A stretch of 64,000 nucleotides of DNA from Actinobacteria bacterium HGW-Actinobacteria-1 (GTDB taxonomy: Bacteria; Actinomycetota; Coriobacteriia; Anaerosomatales; Anaerosomataceae): assembly GCA_002841355.1 (NCBI GenBank), contig PHFB01000007.1, positions 1-64,000 on the forward strand, given 5' to 3'. The stretch's first letter is position 1; every line of letters starts with the position of its first letter. Of the stretch, positions 50,314-59,395 are shown piece after piece. A program made the position numbers and the translations under genes. The notes under the pieces were generated by a model, which saw nothing but the letters and a program-made list of their open reading frames with translations, ran no database searches and had not been told where the DNA came from.

Positions 50314-51573
50314 GTGCAGTACGACGTCAAAGACCTTTCCCTCGCAGCGGCCGGCAAGGCCCGCATCGAGTGGGCCGATAACGACATGCCCGTCCTCGCG
50401 AGCATCCGCGAGCGCTTTGAGGCCGAGAAGCCTCTCGCCGGCATCCGGATCGGCGCGTGCCTGCACGTGACGACCGAGACCGCGAACCTGATGCGTACCC
50501 TCAAGGCCGGTGGCGCCGAGGTCATGCTGTGCGCGAGCAACCCGCTCTCGACGCAGGACGACGTCGCAGCTGCGCTCGTCGAGGAGTACGGCATCGCCAC
50601 CTTCGCCGTGAAGGGCGAGGACACCCCCACCTACTACGCGCACATCGACGCTGTCGTTGCCGCGAAGCCGCAGATCACCATGGACGACGGCGCTGACGTC
50701 GTTGGTCGTATTCACGCTCAGTTCCCCGAGGCGCTTGAGGGCATTCTCGGCGGTACCGAGGAGACGACGACGGGCGTTATCCGCCTCGCGGCAATGGCCG
50801 ATGACGGCGCACTTAAGTACCCGATCATCGCCGTGAACGAAGCGAACACCAAGCACCTCTTCGACAACCGCTACGGCACCGGTCAGTCCACGATCGACGG
50901 CATCATCCGTGCCACGAACCGCCTCATCGCGGGTCGCACGATCGTCGTGTCCGGCTACGGCTGGTGTGGTCGCGGCATCGCGAGCCGCGCCGAGGGCCTT
51001 GGCGGCAACGTCATCGTCTGCGAAGTCGATCCGCTCAAGGCGCTCGAGGCTGTCATGGACGGCTATCGCGTGATGCCGTCTGTCGAAGCCGCTGCGCTCG
51101 CTGACATCTGGGTCACCGTTACCGGCGACATCAGCGTCATCGACTCTCCGGCGTTCGACGCCATGAAGGACGGCGCGATCATCGCGAACTCCGGACACTT
51201 CAACGTCGAGATCAACATCCCGCACCTCCGTGCCATCGCCGTGTCCACGCGCGAAGTCCGTCCGCTCGTTGAGGAGTTCGTGCTCGCCGACGGTCGCAAG
51301 ATCTTCCTGCTCGCCGACGGCCGCCTCGTGAACCTCTCGTGCGCCGAGGGCCACCCCGCTTCGGTCATGGACATGAGCTTCGCGAACCAGGCCCTGTGTG
51401 CCGAGTTCATGGTGCAGAATTGCGCCGAGATGGAGGCCGGTGTCTACGAGGTGCCGACTGAGATCGACGAGGAGATTGCCGCGCTCAAGCTCGCCTCCAT
51501 GGGCGTCGAGATCGACGAGCTCACTGAGGAGCAGGAGAAGTACCTGAGCTCCTGGCAGGAAGGCACCGTCTAA
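50314..51573 (+). CDS. ahcY: Adenosylhomocysteinase
   Basis: 419 aa from GTG 50314 (AAGGAGG 8 nt upstream). It splits S-adenosylhomocysteine to homocysteine and adenosine. NAD-binding [50 protein letters not shown] and the [13 protein letters not shown] segment are intact. The length matches the shorter archaeal/Thermotoga type, lacking the ~40-residue insert of many bacterial enzymes. A strong terminator follows. Confidence 0.96.
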   Translation: MQYDVKDLSLAAAGKARIEWADNDMPVLASIRERFEAEKPLAGIRIGACLHVTTETANLMRTLKAGGAEVMLCASNPLSTQDDVAAALVEEYGIATFAVKGEDTPTYYAHIDAVVAAKPQITMDDGADVVGRIHAQFPEALEGILGGTEETTTGVIRLAAMADDGALKYPIIAVNEANTKHLFDNRYGTGQSTIDGIIRATNRLIAGRTIVVSGYGWCGRGIASRAEGLGGNVIVCEVDPLKALEAVMDGYRVMPSVEAAALADIWVTVTGDISVIDSPAFDAMKDGAIIANSGHFNVEINIPHLRAIAVSTREVRPLVEEFVLADGRKIFLLADGRLVNLSCAEGHPASVMDMSFANQALCAEFMVQNCAEMEAGVYEVPTEIDEEIAALKLASMGVEIDELTEEQEKYLSSWQEGTV

Positions 51574-51590
51574 GAAGTAGCTGAAACCAA

Positions 51591-51616
51591 CGGGCCGGCG
51601 GGAGACCGCCGGCCCG
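51591..51616 (+). terminator. Terminator of ahcY
   Basis: Perfect 11-bp stem CGGGCCGGCGG/CCGCCGGCCCG with a GAGA tetraloop, then TGTTCGTAT. Confidence 0.8.
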
Positions 51617-51637
51617 TGTTCGTATCGGGAGTGATGT

Positions 51638-52864
51638 ATGGCGATCAACGATATTCCCCGCACGATCTGGTGGGAGGACGGCAAGGTCGTCCTCGTCGAT
51701 CAGTCCCGTCTGCCGCTCGTGGGCGACCTTCTCGTCTGCAACACCTACGACGGCGTGTGTCATGCCATTCGCGGCATGGCAGTACGTGGGGCTCCCGCGC
51801 TTGGCGTTGCAGCGGCACTTGCGGTCGCGCTGTGGGCGACGACCGCCGGCGAGGAGATCGATGACACCGAGAGCTTCCTTGCGGAGCTCGGCCGCGTGGC
51901 CGATGAGATCGCCGAGACTCGCCCGACGGCTGTGAATCTCGCATGGGGCGCCGAGCGCATGAAGCGCTTCGCCCGCGACAACGCCGACGTGAGCCTCCCT
52001 GAGTTGCGCGAGCTCATTCTCGCCGAGGCGCTCGCCATACGTGCCGAGGACGAAGCCCGGAACCGCGAGATCGGCGCGAACGGGGCGGCGCTGCTCGAGC
52101 CCGGTAGTCGCGTTCTGACGCACTGCAACGCCGGCTCGCTCGCTACCGCGTTCTTCGGCACCGCGCTCGGCGTGATCTTCTCGGCACACGAGCAGGGCAA
52201 GATCGAGGGCGTCTGGGTCGACGAGACGCGTCCTGTCTTGCAGGGAGCGCGCCTGACGGCCTGGGAGCTCAAGCTTGCCGGTGTGCCGTTCAAGCTCATC
52301 ACCGACAACATGGCGGCCAGCATCATGCGCGCCGGGCTTGTCGATGCGGTCATCGTTGGTGCGGACCGGATCGCCGCCAACGGCGACGTCGCGAACAAGA
52401 TCGGCACGTACGGGCTTGCGGTGCTCTGCAAGGAGCACGGCATCCCATTCTACGTAGCTGCACCGACCTCAACCGTGGACCTCACGCTTGCGCATGGCGA
52501 TGACATCGTCATCGAGCAGCGCGACGAGCGCGAGGTCACCGGCGTCACCGTTTCCGGCGTCATCGCGCCAGATTCCTCGGCTGCCTCACGTGCTTTCGAC
52601 TTGCTCACCGATGGCGGCCCCTACGAGGTCCCGATCGCGAAGGGCCATCAGCTGGTCATCGATCGCAAGGGCGGAGCATACCGTTTCGACGGCTGGTTCC
52701 GTATCGCACCGCCGGGGGTCGAGGTCTACAACCCGGCATTCGACGTCACGCCTGCCGAGTACGTGACCGCCATCATCACCGAGTGCGGTGTTGTGCGCGC
52801 TCCCTTCGGCGAGTCGCTGGCGCTGAACTGCCAGGGTTCTGGCGCAATCCACGAGCTGGGGTAA
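51638..52864 (+). CDS. mtnA: S-methyl-5-thioribose-1-phosphate isomerase with internal insertion
   Basis: 408 aa versus the usual ~340-350. It isomerises methylthioribose-1-phosphate to the ribulose form in methionine salvage. Catalytic Cys in VLTHCNAGSLAT (~residue 163) and Asp in GADRIAANGDVANKIGTY (~residue 245) are present. The extra length is an insert of ~55 residues (about 298-355, VTVSGVIAPDSSAASRAF to FDGWFRIA) between EREVTGV and PPGVEVYNPAFDVTP, which are adjacent in normal MtnA. GGGAG upstream of ATG 51638. Confidence 0.92.
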   Translation: MAINDIPRTIWWEDGKVVLVDQSRLPLVGDLLVCNTYDGVCHAIRGMAVRGAPALGVAAALAVALWATTAGEEIDDTESFLAELGRVADEIAETRPTAVNLAWGAERMKRFARDNADVSLPELRELILAEALAIRAEDEARNREIGANGAALLEPGSRVLTHCNAGSLATAFFGTALGVIFSAHEQGKIEGVWVDETRPVLQGARLTAWELKLAGVPFKLITDNMAASIMRAGLVDAVIVGADRIAANGDVANKIGTYGLAVLCKEHGIPFYVAAPTSTVDLTLAHGDDIVIEQRDEREVTGVTVSGVIAPDSSAASRAFDLLTDGGPYEVPIAKGHQLVIDRKGGAYRFDGWFRIAPPGVEVYNPAFDVTPAEYVTAIITECGVVRAPFGESLALNCQGSGAIHELG

Positions 52865-52871
52865 GAGCGCG

Positions 52872-53780
52872 GTGTCCATCCAGGCGCTCGCGCCCGTCAT
52901 CCTCGGCGTCCTGGGGTACGTCGGGATCGGCGTCGCTTTGCGCCTGAGTGGGTTGATGACGGTTGAGGATTCGAAGCCGCTCAACACGCTGCTCATCTGG
53001 GTCGCGCTCCCGGCGCTGGTGTTCAACACCGTGCAGCCAGCTCGCGCGGATGCGCAGATGGCCATCATCCCGTTGCTTGGTTGGGCGATCGCTCTCGTCG
53101 GCATCGGCGTTGCCTGGTTGCTCGCGCGTGCCTTCAAGTTGCAGGGTCCCGCTGCGGGGGCGTTCATCTTGGTGGCGGCGTTCGGGAACACCGCCTACAT
53201 CGGGTACCCGGTCGCTTCAGCGCTCCTGGGTGACGCGGGACTCGTTCGCGCGATCTTCTGCGATCTGTTCGGCAACACCGCTGCGATCATCACGGTCGGG
53301 GCGCTCATCGCTGGCCACTACGGCGAGCACGACGTCAAGGTGAATCCGCTGCGCGAGCTGGTGACGTTCCCTCCGTTCATCGCGCTTGTGATCGCGCTCC
53401 TGCTTCGTTCGGTTACTGTTCCGGCTGTGGTCAGCTCCTGGTTGGGAGCGCTCGGTAAGCTGGTGATACCGATGATCATGGTGAGCGTCGGTCTGTCGCT
53501 GAAGCCGAAGGCGATGCGCGAGCACCTCGGCAAGCTGAGCGCGATCGCGGGCGTGAAGCTCGTCCTCATGCCGCTCGTGGCGCTTGCGTTGGGGAGTCTA
53601 CTGCTCAAGGACGAGGCGTCGCTGAGGATCCTCGTGCTGGAGACCGGCGTGCCCACGATGATGCTCACCCTCGTCTTCGGGATGAAGTACCGGCTTGATG
53701 TCGACCTTATCGCCTCGGCGATCCTGGTCACCGTCATCGGGGCTATCGTGACGATTCCGCTCTTGCAGCTGCTCGTCTAG
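52872..53780 (+). CDS. AEC family transporter
   Basis: 302 aa from GTG 52872, about ten membrane helices in two inverted halves; N-terminal APVILGVLGYVGIGVALRLSG, the central AFGNTAYIGYPVASALLGDAGL and the C-terminal ETGVPTMMLTLVFGMKYRLDVDLIASAILV blocks are typical of auxin-efflux-carrier family permeases. In bacteria these often carry malate or other small organic acids; the substrate here is unknown. 7 nt after mtnA, probably one transcript. Confidence 0.87.
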   Translation: MSIQALAPVILGVLGYVGIGVALRLSGLMTVEDSKPLNTLLIWVALPALVFNTVQPARADAQMAIIPLLGWAIALVGIGVAWLLARAFKLQGPAAGAFILVAAFGNTAYIGYPVASALLGDAGLVRAIFCDLFGNTAAIITVGALIAGHYGEHDVKVNPLRELVTFPPFIALVIALLLRSVTVPAVVSSWLGALGKLVIPMIMVSVGLSLKPKAMREHLGKLSAIAGVKLVLMPLVALALGSLLLKDEASLRILVLETGVPTMMLTLVFGMKYRLDVDLIASAILVTVIGAIVTIPLLQLLV

Positions 53781-53802
53781 GCGCCCCGGTCTGGGGGTCT
53801 GC

Positions 53803-54477
53803 GTGGGCGTGCTCGAGGTTCTCACCGAGATCATCTCGCCGGTTCGTTGCGCTGGCTGTGGTCTGCCGGGGCTGGCGCTCTGTCCCGCTTGCAGCGCGAC
53901 GGCGCCGCTCATCGACCCACAGCGCTCGTGTCAGCGCTGTGGCGCACCCCTTCAGGGTCGTGAGTGCTCGGAATGCGCAGGGAGAACGTTCGCTTTCAGT
54001 CGCGCGATCTGTGCCGGACGCCTTGAACCGCCGCTGTCGCGAGCCGTGACGTTTTACAAGGACGCTGCCGAGCGCCGGTACGCCTCGCTGCTCGGCGCCC
54101 TGCTGGCCGAAGCGTGCGAATGCTGGCGAGGATGGCCAGACGTCGTGTGCGCGCTTCCGCCAACACGTACGGCGTTGCTTCGGAGAGGTTTCGATCACAC
54201 GGACGCCATCGCACGCTTCGTGGCTTCAGGGCTTGACGTGCCGCAGGCGTCGCTGCTCTTGGTCGCCGTCCGAGACGATCAAAGGCAGTTGGGACGTGAT
54301 GCCCGGTTCGCCAACGTGGCAGGCGCGTTCACCGTCCCGCAGGATGCTGTGGTGCCGCGCCACATTCTCGTCGTTGACGACGTGCTCACGACAGGTGCGA
54401 CGTTCGATGGCGCCGCACGGGCCCTGCGTGCAGCCGGTGCCGTCGAAGTACGGGTTGCCGCGGTCGCTCGCGCGTGA
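53803..54477 (+). CDS. comF: ComF family phosphoribosyltransferase-like protein
   Basis: 224 aa from GTG 53803. N-terminal zinc ribbons (CAGCG, CPAC, CQRCG, CSEC) are followed by a PRT domain with PRPP motif ILVVDDVLTTGATFDG near residue 190. ComF takes part in DNA uptake in competent bacteria, though the gene is widespread. Its neighbourhood (structured RNA and HPF gene downstream) is a recurring arrangement. Confidence 0.92.
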   Translation: MGVLEVLTEIISPVRCAGCGLPGLALCPACSATAPLIDPQRSCQRCGAPLQGRECSECAGRTFAFSRAICAGRLEPPLSRAVTFYKDAAERRYASLLGALLAEACECWRGWPDVVCALPPTRTALLRRGFDHTDAIARFVASGLDVPQASLLLVAVRDDQRQLGRDARFANVAGAFTVPQDAVVPRHILVVDDVLTTGATFDGAARALRAAGAVEVRVAAVARA

Positions 54478-54486
54478 GCCGTATGT

Positions 54487-54900
54487 CTACGCGGACCGTC
54501 GGTGCAGGTTGCCGAGCACGACGGTCCCTGCGATCACCGTGGCAAACGCGGCCCAGGGGCCCGCGCCCGCCGCATCGTTCATGCTGAAGATGGAGACCAC
54601 GACGAGCCCCAGGACGGCGCCTACTATCGCGCCTGCGTAGCCCTTCCAGACAGAGAACGGCCGACTCCGGTATCGCGCGACGGTCCACGGGCCGAGCGGC
54701 GCGCCCACCACGAGCCCCAACAGCCCGCCCATCAGAGCGCGAGCGATGTCTTGGAGGCCCTGCGTCCCGCTGATGAGGTCGAGAAGCCAGCGCGCACCCG
54801 CCCCGAACGCGTATCCGAGTAGTGCTGCCGTGACAGCGGCCGCCGCCACTTCAAGTGCATAGTCGATAGCACCGGGCCGTGCTGCCGTCGAGCTGGTCAT
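54487..54900 (-). CDS. Hypothetical small membrane protein
   Basis: 137 aa from ATG 54900 with GAGGAG 6 nt upstream. Hydrophobic, Gly/Ala-rich segments at about residues 14-38, 50-66, 82-100 and 108-128. It resembles no family I can name with confidence. Convergent with comF and divergent from the structured RNA. Confidence 0.72.
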   Translation of the reverse strand: MTSSTAARPGAIDYALEVAAAAVTAALLGYAFGAGARWLLDLISGTQGLQDIARALMGGLLGLVVGAPLGPWTVARYRSRPFSVWKGYAGAIVGAVLGLVVVSIFSMNDAAGAGPWAAFATVIAGTVVLGNLHRRSA

Positions 54901-54985
54901 CGGCGTCTCCTCAGGTGTGGAACAGCTGGCATTCGGTCTATTCCCCTTAAGGAAAGCGGTTGTCGGGGAAGGGAGCGTCGTTTCC

Positions 54986-54994
54986 TGGTACACT
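54986..54994 (+). promoter_or_regulatory. Extended -10 promoter of the structured RNA
   Basis: TGGTACACT (TGn plus TACACT). The predicted start falls at 54999-55001, precisely where the closing stem of the RNA begins. A -35 is not evident (TTGTCG lies too far at 54960). Confidence 0.5.
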
Positions 54995-54997
54995 TCT

Positions 54998-55250
54998 GGG
55001 TGCTTCCATCCGGGTCTGTGGTTGCGGGCGCGCAAGCGCCTCAGTCCAAGGTAGACGCGGCCGAAAGGACCCACGTAAGCCGGCGGGCAACCGTCGCGCG
55101 AGCATGGCGCGTCTTAGGGGTAAGTCGTACCGTCCGGTCCAACCATCCCGGTTGGCGGGCGAGAGGGCCGGTAGTGAGATAGCATCAAGCGGAAGCCCCC
55201 GTACGCGAGTGTGGGGCCAAAGACCAGGTCAGCCGGATGGAAGCACCGTT
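54998..55250 (+). ncRNA. Large structured RNA, candidate raiA-motif-type ncRNA or leader
   Basis: This fills the only gene-free gap over 300 nt. GGTGCTTCCATCCGG (54999-55013) pairs perfectly with CCGGATGGAAGCACC (55233-55247), enclosing ~220 nt. Inside are GGCGC/GCGCC with a GCAA loop (55027-55040), GTCC/GGAC (55044-55047/55067-55070), CGGCGG/CCGTCG with GCAA (55081-55096), a CGCG stem (55097-55111), GGTA/TACC (55119-55131), CCAACC/GGTTGG (55139-55155) and an 8-bp stem with GCGA loop (55197-55216). No coding frame is convincing. The location between comF and the HPF gene fits what I recall of raiA-motif RNAs. No terminator separates it from the binding-protein gene 26 nt downstream, so a cis-regulatory leader is the alternative. 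RNA nature is well supported; class assignment is tentative. Confidence 0.75.
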
Positions 55251-55273
55251 TGTTCTATGACTGGAGGCAACCG

Positions 55274-56122
55274 ATGACACGCTCCAAGAGAGCGCTTGCG
55301 CTGATCCTCTCGGCGATGTTGCTTTTCGGAATCGCGGGATGTGGCGGCAAGGACGAGAAGACGTCGCTCACGCCCACTGTGATTCCCCCAGTGATCGCCA
55401 AAGAAGGCGTGTTGCGCGCGGGCGTGGACCTGTCGTACCCCCCGTTCGCCGGCGAGGAGAAGGGCCAGAAGGTCGGCATTGACATCGATGTCGCCGCAGC
55501 GCTTGCCGAGCGACTTGGCCTGTCGCTTGAGATCGTCGACCTGAAGCCTTCGGACATCCCCGCCGCGCTGCAGAATAAGCAGGTCGACGTCGCACTTGGT
55601 GCGGTCTCGATAACCGATGCCGTGCTCGCCGGTGTCACCCCGGCGGGGTCGTACATATCGGACGGTGCCGGCTACTTCTCCATCGTCGCCAGCGGAGCTG
55701 TTGCTCCGGAGATCACCTCGGCCTCGCTTGCGGGTATGAAGGTCGGATGCCAGAAGGAGTCAGCCGCATTCTGGAACCTTCAGTCTGACTACGGAGAGGG
55801 ATTCGCCACCGCATACGAGACTGTTCGCGCAGGCTTCGAGGCACTGCAGGCAGGGGAGATCGATGTGCTCGTTGCTGATGCCGTGGTCGGTGCCTACATC
55901 TCGCGTGACTTCAACGACGCACGTTTCGTCGGACAGTATGGGCAGGCGGCTGCGCTTGCGGTCGTCGTTGCGCCGGATGCGAGCGAACTCGAGACGGCGG
56001 TTCGCGGCGCATTGGATGCGCTCGCATCTGAAGGTGTGCTCGACGCCATCCGCACGAAGTGGGTCGGTAGCCTTCCGGTATTCGATGTCTCTGCATCAAC
56101 TGAAGCCAGCACCACGCCCTAA
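55274..56122 (+). CDS. Amino-acid-type ABC transporter substrate-binding lipoprotein (1)
   Basis: 282 aa from ATG 55274 (GGAGG 6 nt upstream). Signal peptide with lipobox LFGIAGC (Cys ~23), then an SBP_bac_3 fold: VLRAGVDLSYPPFAGEEKGQKVGIDIDVAAALAERLG, ITDAVLAG, VGCQKESAAF and VDVLVADAVVGAYI. It should capture a polar amino acid or similar solute. The structured RNA ends 26 nt before its start. A 13-bp terminator follows. Confidence 0.88.
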   Translation: MTRSKRALALILSAMLLFGIAGCGGKDEKTSLTPTVIPPVIAKEGVLRAGVDLSYPPFAGEEKGQKVGIDIDVAAALAERLGLSLEIVDLKPSDIPAALQNKQVDVALGAVSITDAVLAGVTPAGSYISDGAGYFSIVASGAVAPEITSASLAGMKVGCQKESAAFWNLQSDYGEGFATAYETVRAGFEALQAGEIDVLVADAVVGAYISRDFNDARFVGQYGQAAALAVVVAPDASELETAVRGALDALASEGVLDAIRTKWVGSLPVFDVSASTEASTTP

Positions 56123-56148
56123 GCGGTTCGCCGTACGTGATGTGTATG

Positions 56149-56178
56149 AGAAGGCCGACGCAACCGCGTCGGCCTTCT
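56149..56178 (+). terminator. Terminator after binding protein 1
   Basis: A 13-bp stem (AGAAGGCCGACGC with its complement) and an AACC loop, followed by TGCATATC. Confidence 0.8.
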
Positions 56179-56218
56179 TGCATATCGACACCAGCGCGCT
56201 GCATATATCACGCCCCCT

Positions 56219-56247
56219 CTGACATTCTATGCGAGCTGCGCTATAGT
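56219..56247 (+). promoter_or_regulatory. Promoter of the second binding-protein gene
   Basis: CTGACA (56219-56224), exactly 17 nt, TATAGT (56242-56247): a near-consensus promoter, giving a ~55-nt leader. Confidence 0.65.
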
Positions 56248-56309
56248 TATGCAGCGTGATGTTGAGGAGGGCACGCACGGTGCCCGTCGTGTTCATCGAA
56301 GGAGGATCC

Positions 56310-57137
56310 ATGTCGAAGAGCAAGAAGTGGGTAGCGCTCGCACTGGCTGTCGCACTCGTGCTGGCCGTTGGCCTGACCGGTTGCGCCAGCAAAACCGACG
56401 AGGGCACCACGGGCGAGACCACCGGCGGCGAGACCGCAACGGTCGAACTCAAGACGATCGAGGCCGGCAAACTGCTGGTCGGCTCGGACACGGCGTTCCC
56501 GCCGTTCGAGTCAATGAACGGTGATGTGGCTGAAGGTTTCGACGTTGACCTAATGAAGGCCATCGGCGAGAAGCTTGGCCTCGAGGTCACCTTCCAGACC
56601 GAGATTTTCGATACCCTGATCCCGACGCTCAAGGCCGGCGGCAAGTTCGACGTCATCGCCTCAGGCATGACGATCAAGCCGGATCGCCAGCTGGAGATCG
56701 ACTTCACGGACCCGTACTACGACTCCAACCAGTCGCTGGTCATGAAGAAGGGCACCGCGTACACCGGTCCCGAGCAGCTCGCCGGCAAGAAGATCGGCGT
56801 TCAGTCCGGCACCACTGGTGAGGCCTGGGCCAAGGAGAACGTCGAGGGTGCAACGCTCGTTCCGTTCAAGAACGCCACGGATGCCTTTGCCGCACTCCAG
56901 GCCGGCAACGTCGACGCGGTCGTCAACGACCTGCCTGTGTCGACCGAGCTCCTCAAGGACGACGATCGTGGCATGGAGATCGTTGCTCAGATCCCCACGG
57001 GCGAGCAGTACGGCTTCGGTGTGAGCAAGGACAATCCTGATCTTACCGCCGCCATCAACAAGGCCCTCGGCGAGCTCAAGGCCGACGGCACGTACAACGA
57101 GATCTACCAGAAGTGGTTCGGCATTCTGCCCGAATAG
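56310..57137 (+). CDS. Amino-acid-type ABC transporter substrate-binding lipoprotein (2)
   Basis: 275 aa from ATG 56310 (AAGGAGG 5 nt upstream). Lipobox AVGLTGC then a Thr/Gly/Glu-rich linker and SBP_bac_3 domain: LLVGSDTAFPPFESMNGDVAEGFDVDLMKAIGEKLG, ASGMTIKPDRQ, DPYYDSNQSLVMKKG and IGVQSGTTGE. A classical glutamine/polar amino-acid binding signature. Own promoter and terminator separate it from binding protein 1, and the two are clearly different sequences. Confidence 0.92.
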   Translation: MSKSKKWVALALAVALVLAVGLTGCASKTDEGTTGETTGGETATVELKTIEAGKLLVGSDTAFPPFESMNGDVAEGFDVDLMKAIGEKLGLEVTFQTEIFDTLIPTLKAGGKFDVIASGMTIKPDRQLEIDFTDPYYDSNQSLVMKKGTAYTGPEQLAGKKIGVQSGTTGEAWAKENVEGATLVPFKNATDAFAALQAGNVDAVVNDLPVSTELLKDDDRGMEIVAQIPTGEQYGFGVSKDNPDLTAAINKALGELKADGTYNEIYQKWFGILPE

Positions 57138-57169
57138 CTGACGGGGAACGTTGATAACGTGTATTCTGC

Positions 57170-57199
57170 GGGGGACTCCTGATGCATCAGGAGTCCCCC
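57170..57199 (+). terminator. Terminator after binding protein 2
   Basis: GGGGGACTCCTGA and its complement form a perfect 13-bp stem with TGCA in the loop; GTGATTC follows. A partial hairpin may let some transcription pass into the permease gene. Confidence 0.75.
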
Positions 57200-57230
57200 G
57201 TGATTCAAACCGGCCATGATAGGGGCATGC

Positions 57231-58565
57231 ATGTTTGACCTGACCCGCAAGTACCGGCAGCGTTCACTCTTGTCGGTGCTCGTCGTCTTCCTCTTGCTTC
57301 TAACCCTTGCGTCTCCGGCGTTTGCCATGACGGGCGGCAAGGTCACCGTCGATCGTGAGACTGGCGGGCAGCTCACCCGGTTCACGTTTGCCGCGACCAC
57401 CGGAGCTGATGAAGCCGTCTCAAGAATCGACTTCCTGTTCCCTGAGGGTTTCGATCCATCCAAGGCAAGCGTCGACGTCACCTTGCTTGAGGGCCTTAAG
57501 CGCATTGATGCAATCTACGAGCGGCGCATCGACCCCAAAACGGGTGTGGTTACCGTCTTGTTCGATCCGGCGGTGCCGCCGGGCAGCAACCTCTTCATGC
57601 AAATCCGTGAAGTCATGACTCCCATTGCCGGTGGTACCTACGTACTTCCAGTTGAGTACCGCCTTGCCGGGGATAGCGCCGGAGCGGTGCCGCACGCGAT
57701 TGACGGTCTGACATTCAAGTACAAAACCCCGCCTCGCGAAGAAGTCATCTCTCGCTGGCTCGACGGCCAGGGCTGGGTCACGGCCTGGAACAACGTGAAG
57801 TTCCTGAACCTGTTCCTCAAGCCGCAGCAGTTCGTCCGCGCCGTGCCGCTGCTCTTCGCTGGCTGGCTCATGTCACTCGCGCTGGTCCTCAGCGCATTCC
57901 CGATTTCGATCGTGGGCGGACTTGGCACGGCGTTCATGAAGATGTCGAAGGTCCCGCCGGTTCGCTGGCTCGCCTCCATCTACATCAATGTCATCCGAGG
58001 AACGCCGCTCTTCTTGCAGATATTCGTCGTCTTCATCGGCCTGCGGACCACCGGCCTTCGGTTCCCGGACTTCGTGTCCGCCATCGTGGTTCTGGCGTTC
58101 AACTCCTCGGCATACCTCGCCGAGATCTTCCGCGCCGGCATCCAGTCGATATCGAAAGGCCAGTTCGAGGCCGCATCATCGCTTGGCATGTCTTACTGGC
58201 AGGCGATGCGATACGTGATCATCCCTCAGACGGTTCGTCGCGTTCTCCCGACGATGACGTCTGAGTTCATCTTGCTCTTCAAGGACACGGCGCTGTTTGC
58301 CGCGGTTGGCATCTTCGAGCTCATGCTGCGTTCGCAGAACTTCGTGTCGCGCTCGGGCAACCTGACGGCGTACGTTGTCGCGGCGCTCTACTACCTCATC
58401 ATCACCATCCCGCTCATCAACCTCGTTGGTCGCCTCGAGGCCAAGCTCGCACAATCTGAGCACGGCGTCGCGGCTCCAACCAGCAAGCGGCGGGGTAGGC
58501 GCACGCCTGCGCTGCTATCGGGTCCGGACTTTGACACAACCGCCGCGAAGCATGAATCGAGGTGA
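57231..58565 (+). CDS. Polar amino-acid ABC permease with extracytoplasmic N-terminal domain
   Basis: 444 aa from ATG 57231 (AGGGG 5 nt upstream); ATG 57216 is an alternative. Residues ~10-33 form a signal peptide or TM ([20 protein letters not shown]). Residues ~35-170 are a beta-rich extracytoplasmic domain ([32 protein letters not shown]) that faintly recalls DUF2808. The rest is a HisM-type permease: [48 protein letters not shown] and the [17 protein letters not shown] loop. Ordinary permeases of this type are ~220-250 aa. It overlaps or abuts the ATPase gene. Confidence 0.88.
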   Translation: MFDLTRKYRQRSLLSVLVVFLLLLTLASPAFAMTGGKVTVDRETGGQLTRFTFAATTGADEAVSRIDFLFPEGFDPSKASVDVTLLEGLKRIDAIYERRIDPKTGVVTVLFDPAVPPGSNLFMQIREVMTPIAGGTYVLPVEYRLAGDSAGAVPHAIDGLTFKYKTPPREEVISRWLDGQGWVTAWNNVKFLNLFLKPQQFVRAVPLLFAGWLMSLALVLSAFPISIVGGLGTAFMKMSKVPPVRWLASIYINVIRGTPLFLQIFVVFIGLRTTGLRFPDFVSAIVVLAFNSSAYLAEIFRAGIQSISKGQFEAASSLGMSYWQAMRYVIIPQTVRRVLPTMTSEFILLFKDTALFAAVGIFELMLRSQNFVSRSGNLTAYVVAALYYLIITIPLINLVGRLEAKLAQSEHGVAAPTSKRRGRRTPALLSGPDFDTTAAKHESR

Positions 58566-58570
58566 GCGCC

Positions 58571-59305
58571 GTGACGCAGCCGGTCGTTCGAATCATTAAT
58601 CTCCACAAGTCGTTCGGTGCTCTTGAGGTACTGAAGGGCGTCGATCTCGAGGTCCAGCGCGGCGAGGTGGTCGTCATTCTCGGACCGAGCGGTTCCGGGA
58701 AGTCCACGATGCTGCGTTGTGTGAACCATCTCGAGGAGCCAACGAGCGGTGAGGTCTGGCTACAGGACGTCCAGATCAACGCTCAGGGCGCGAACGTGAA
58801 CAAGGTTCGCGAGCATATCGGGATGGTGTTTCAGAGCTTCAACCTGTTCCCGCACCTCACCGCGAAGGGCAACGTCATGTTGGCCCAGCGCAAGGTGCTT
58901 GGCAGGAGCGAGGCCGAAGCGGCACGAATCGCCGACGAGCAGCTGGCGAAGGTTGGTCTGTCCGACCGGGCGGACCATTATCCGTCGCAGCTCTCCGGCG
59001 GACAGCAGCAGCGTGTCGCGATTGCCCGGGCGCTGGCGATGGATCCTATCGTCATGCTCTTCGACGAGGTCACCTCGGCGCTTGACCCGGAATTGGTCCG
59101 AGACGTTCTCGAGGTCATGAAGGAGCTGGCGCGCGGAGGCATGACGATGCTCGTGGTCACGCACGAGATGGGCTTCGCCCGTGACGTGGGTAGCCGCGTC
59201 GTCTTCATGGACGGCGGCGTGATCGTTGAGCAGGGATCGCCCGAGCAGGTCTTCGACAACCCTCAGAACGACCGCACCAAGGACTTCCTCGGCCACATCA
59301 GTTAG
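58571..59305 (+). CDS. Polar amino-acid ABC transporter ATP-binding protein
   Basis: 244 aa from GTG 58571 (GAGG 8 nt upstream); GTG 58562 is possible. Walker [10 protein letters not shown] (~residue 38), Q-loop [16 protein letters not shown], signature LSGGQQQR, Walker [15 protein letters not shown] and the H-loop VVTHEM identify a GlnQ/HisP-type ATPase. It powers the permease encoded just upstream with one or both binding proteins. Confidence 0.95.
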   Translation: MTQPVVRIINLHKSFGALEVLKGVDLEVQRGEVVVILGPSGSGKSTMLRCVNHLEEPTSGEVWLQDVQINAQGANVNKVREHIGMVFQSFNLFPHLTAKGNVMLAQRKVLGRSEAEAARIADEQLAKVGLSDRADHYPSQLSGGQQQRVAIARALAMDPIVMLFDEVTSALDPELVRDVLEVMKELARGGMTMLVVTHEMGFARDVGSRVVFMDGGVIVEQGSPEQVFDNPQNDRTKDFLGHIS

Positions 59306-59395
59306 AGGAATTCGCGTACTTGCCCGCGGCGAGCCGCTTGTGGCGGCGCGTCGCGGGTATGTTCATCTACGACCGGATCGAACAGGAGGCCCACG

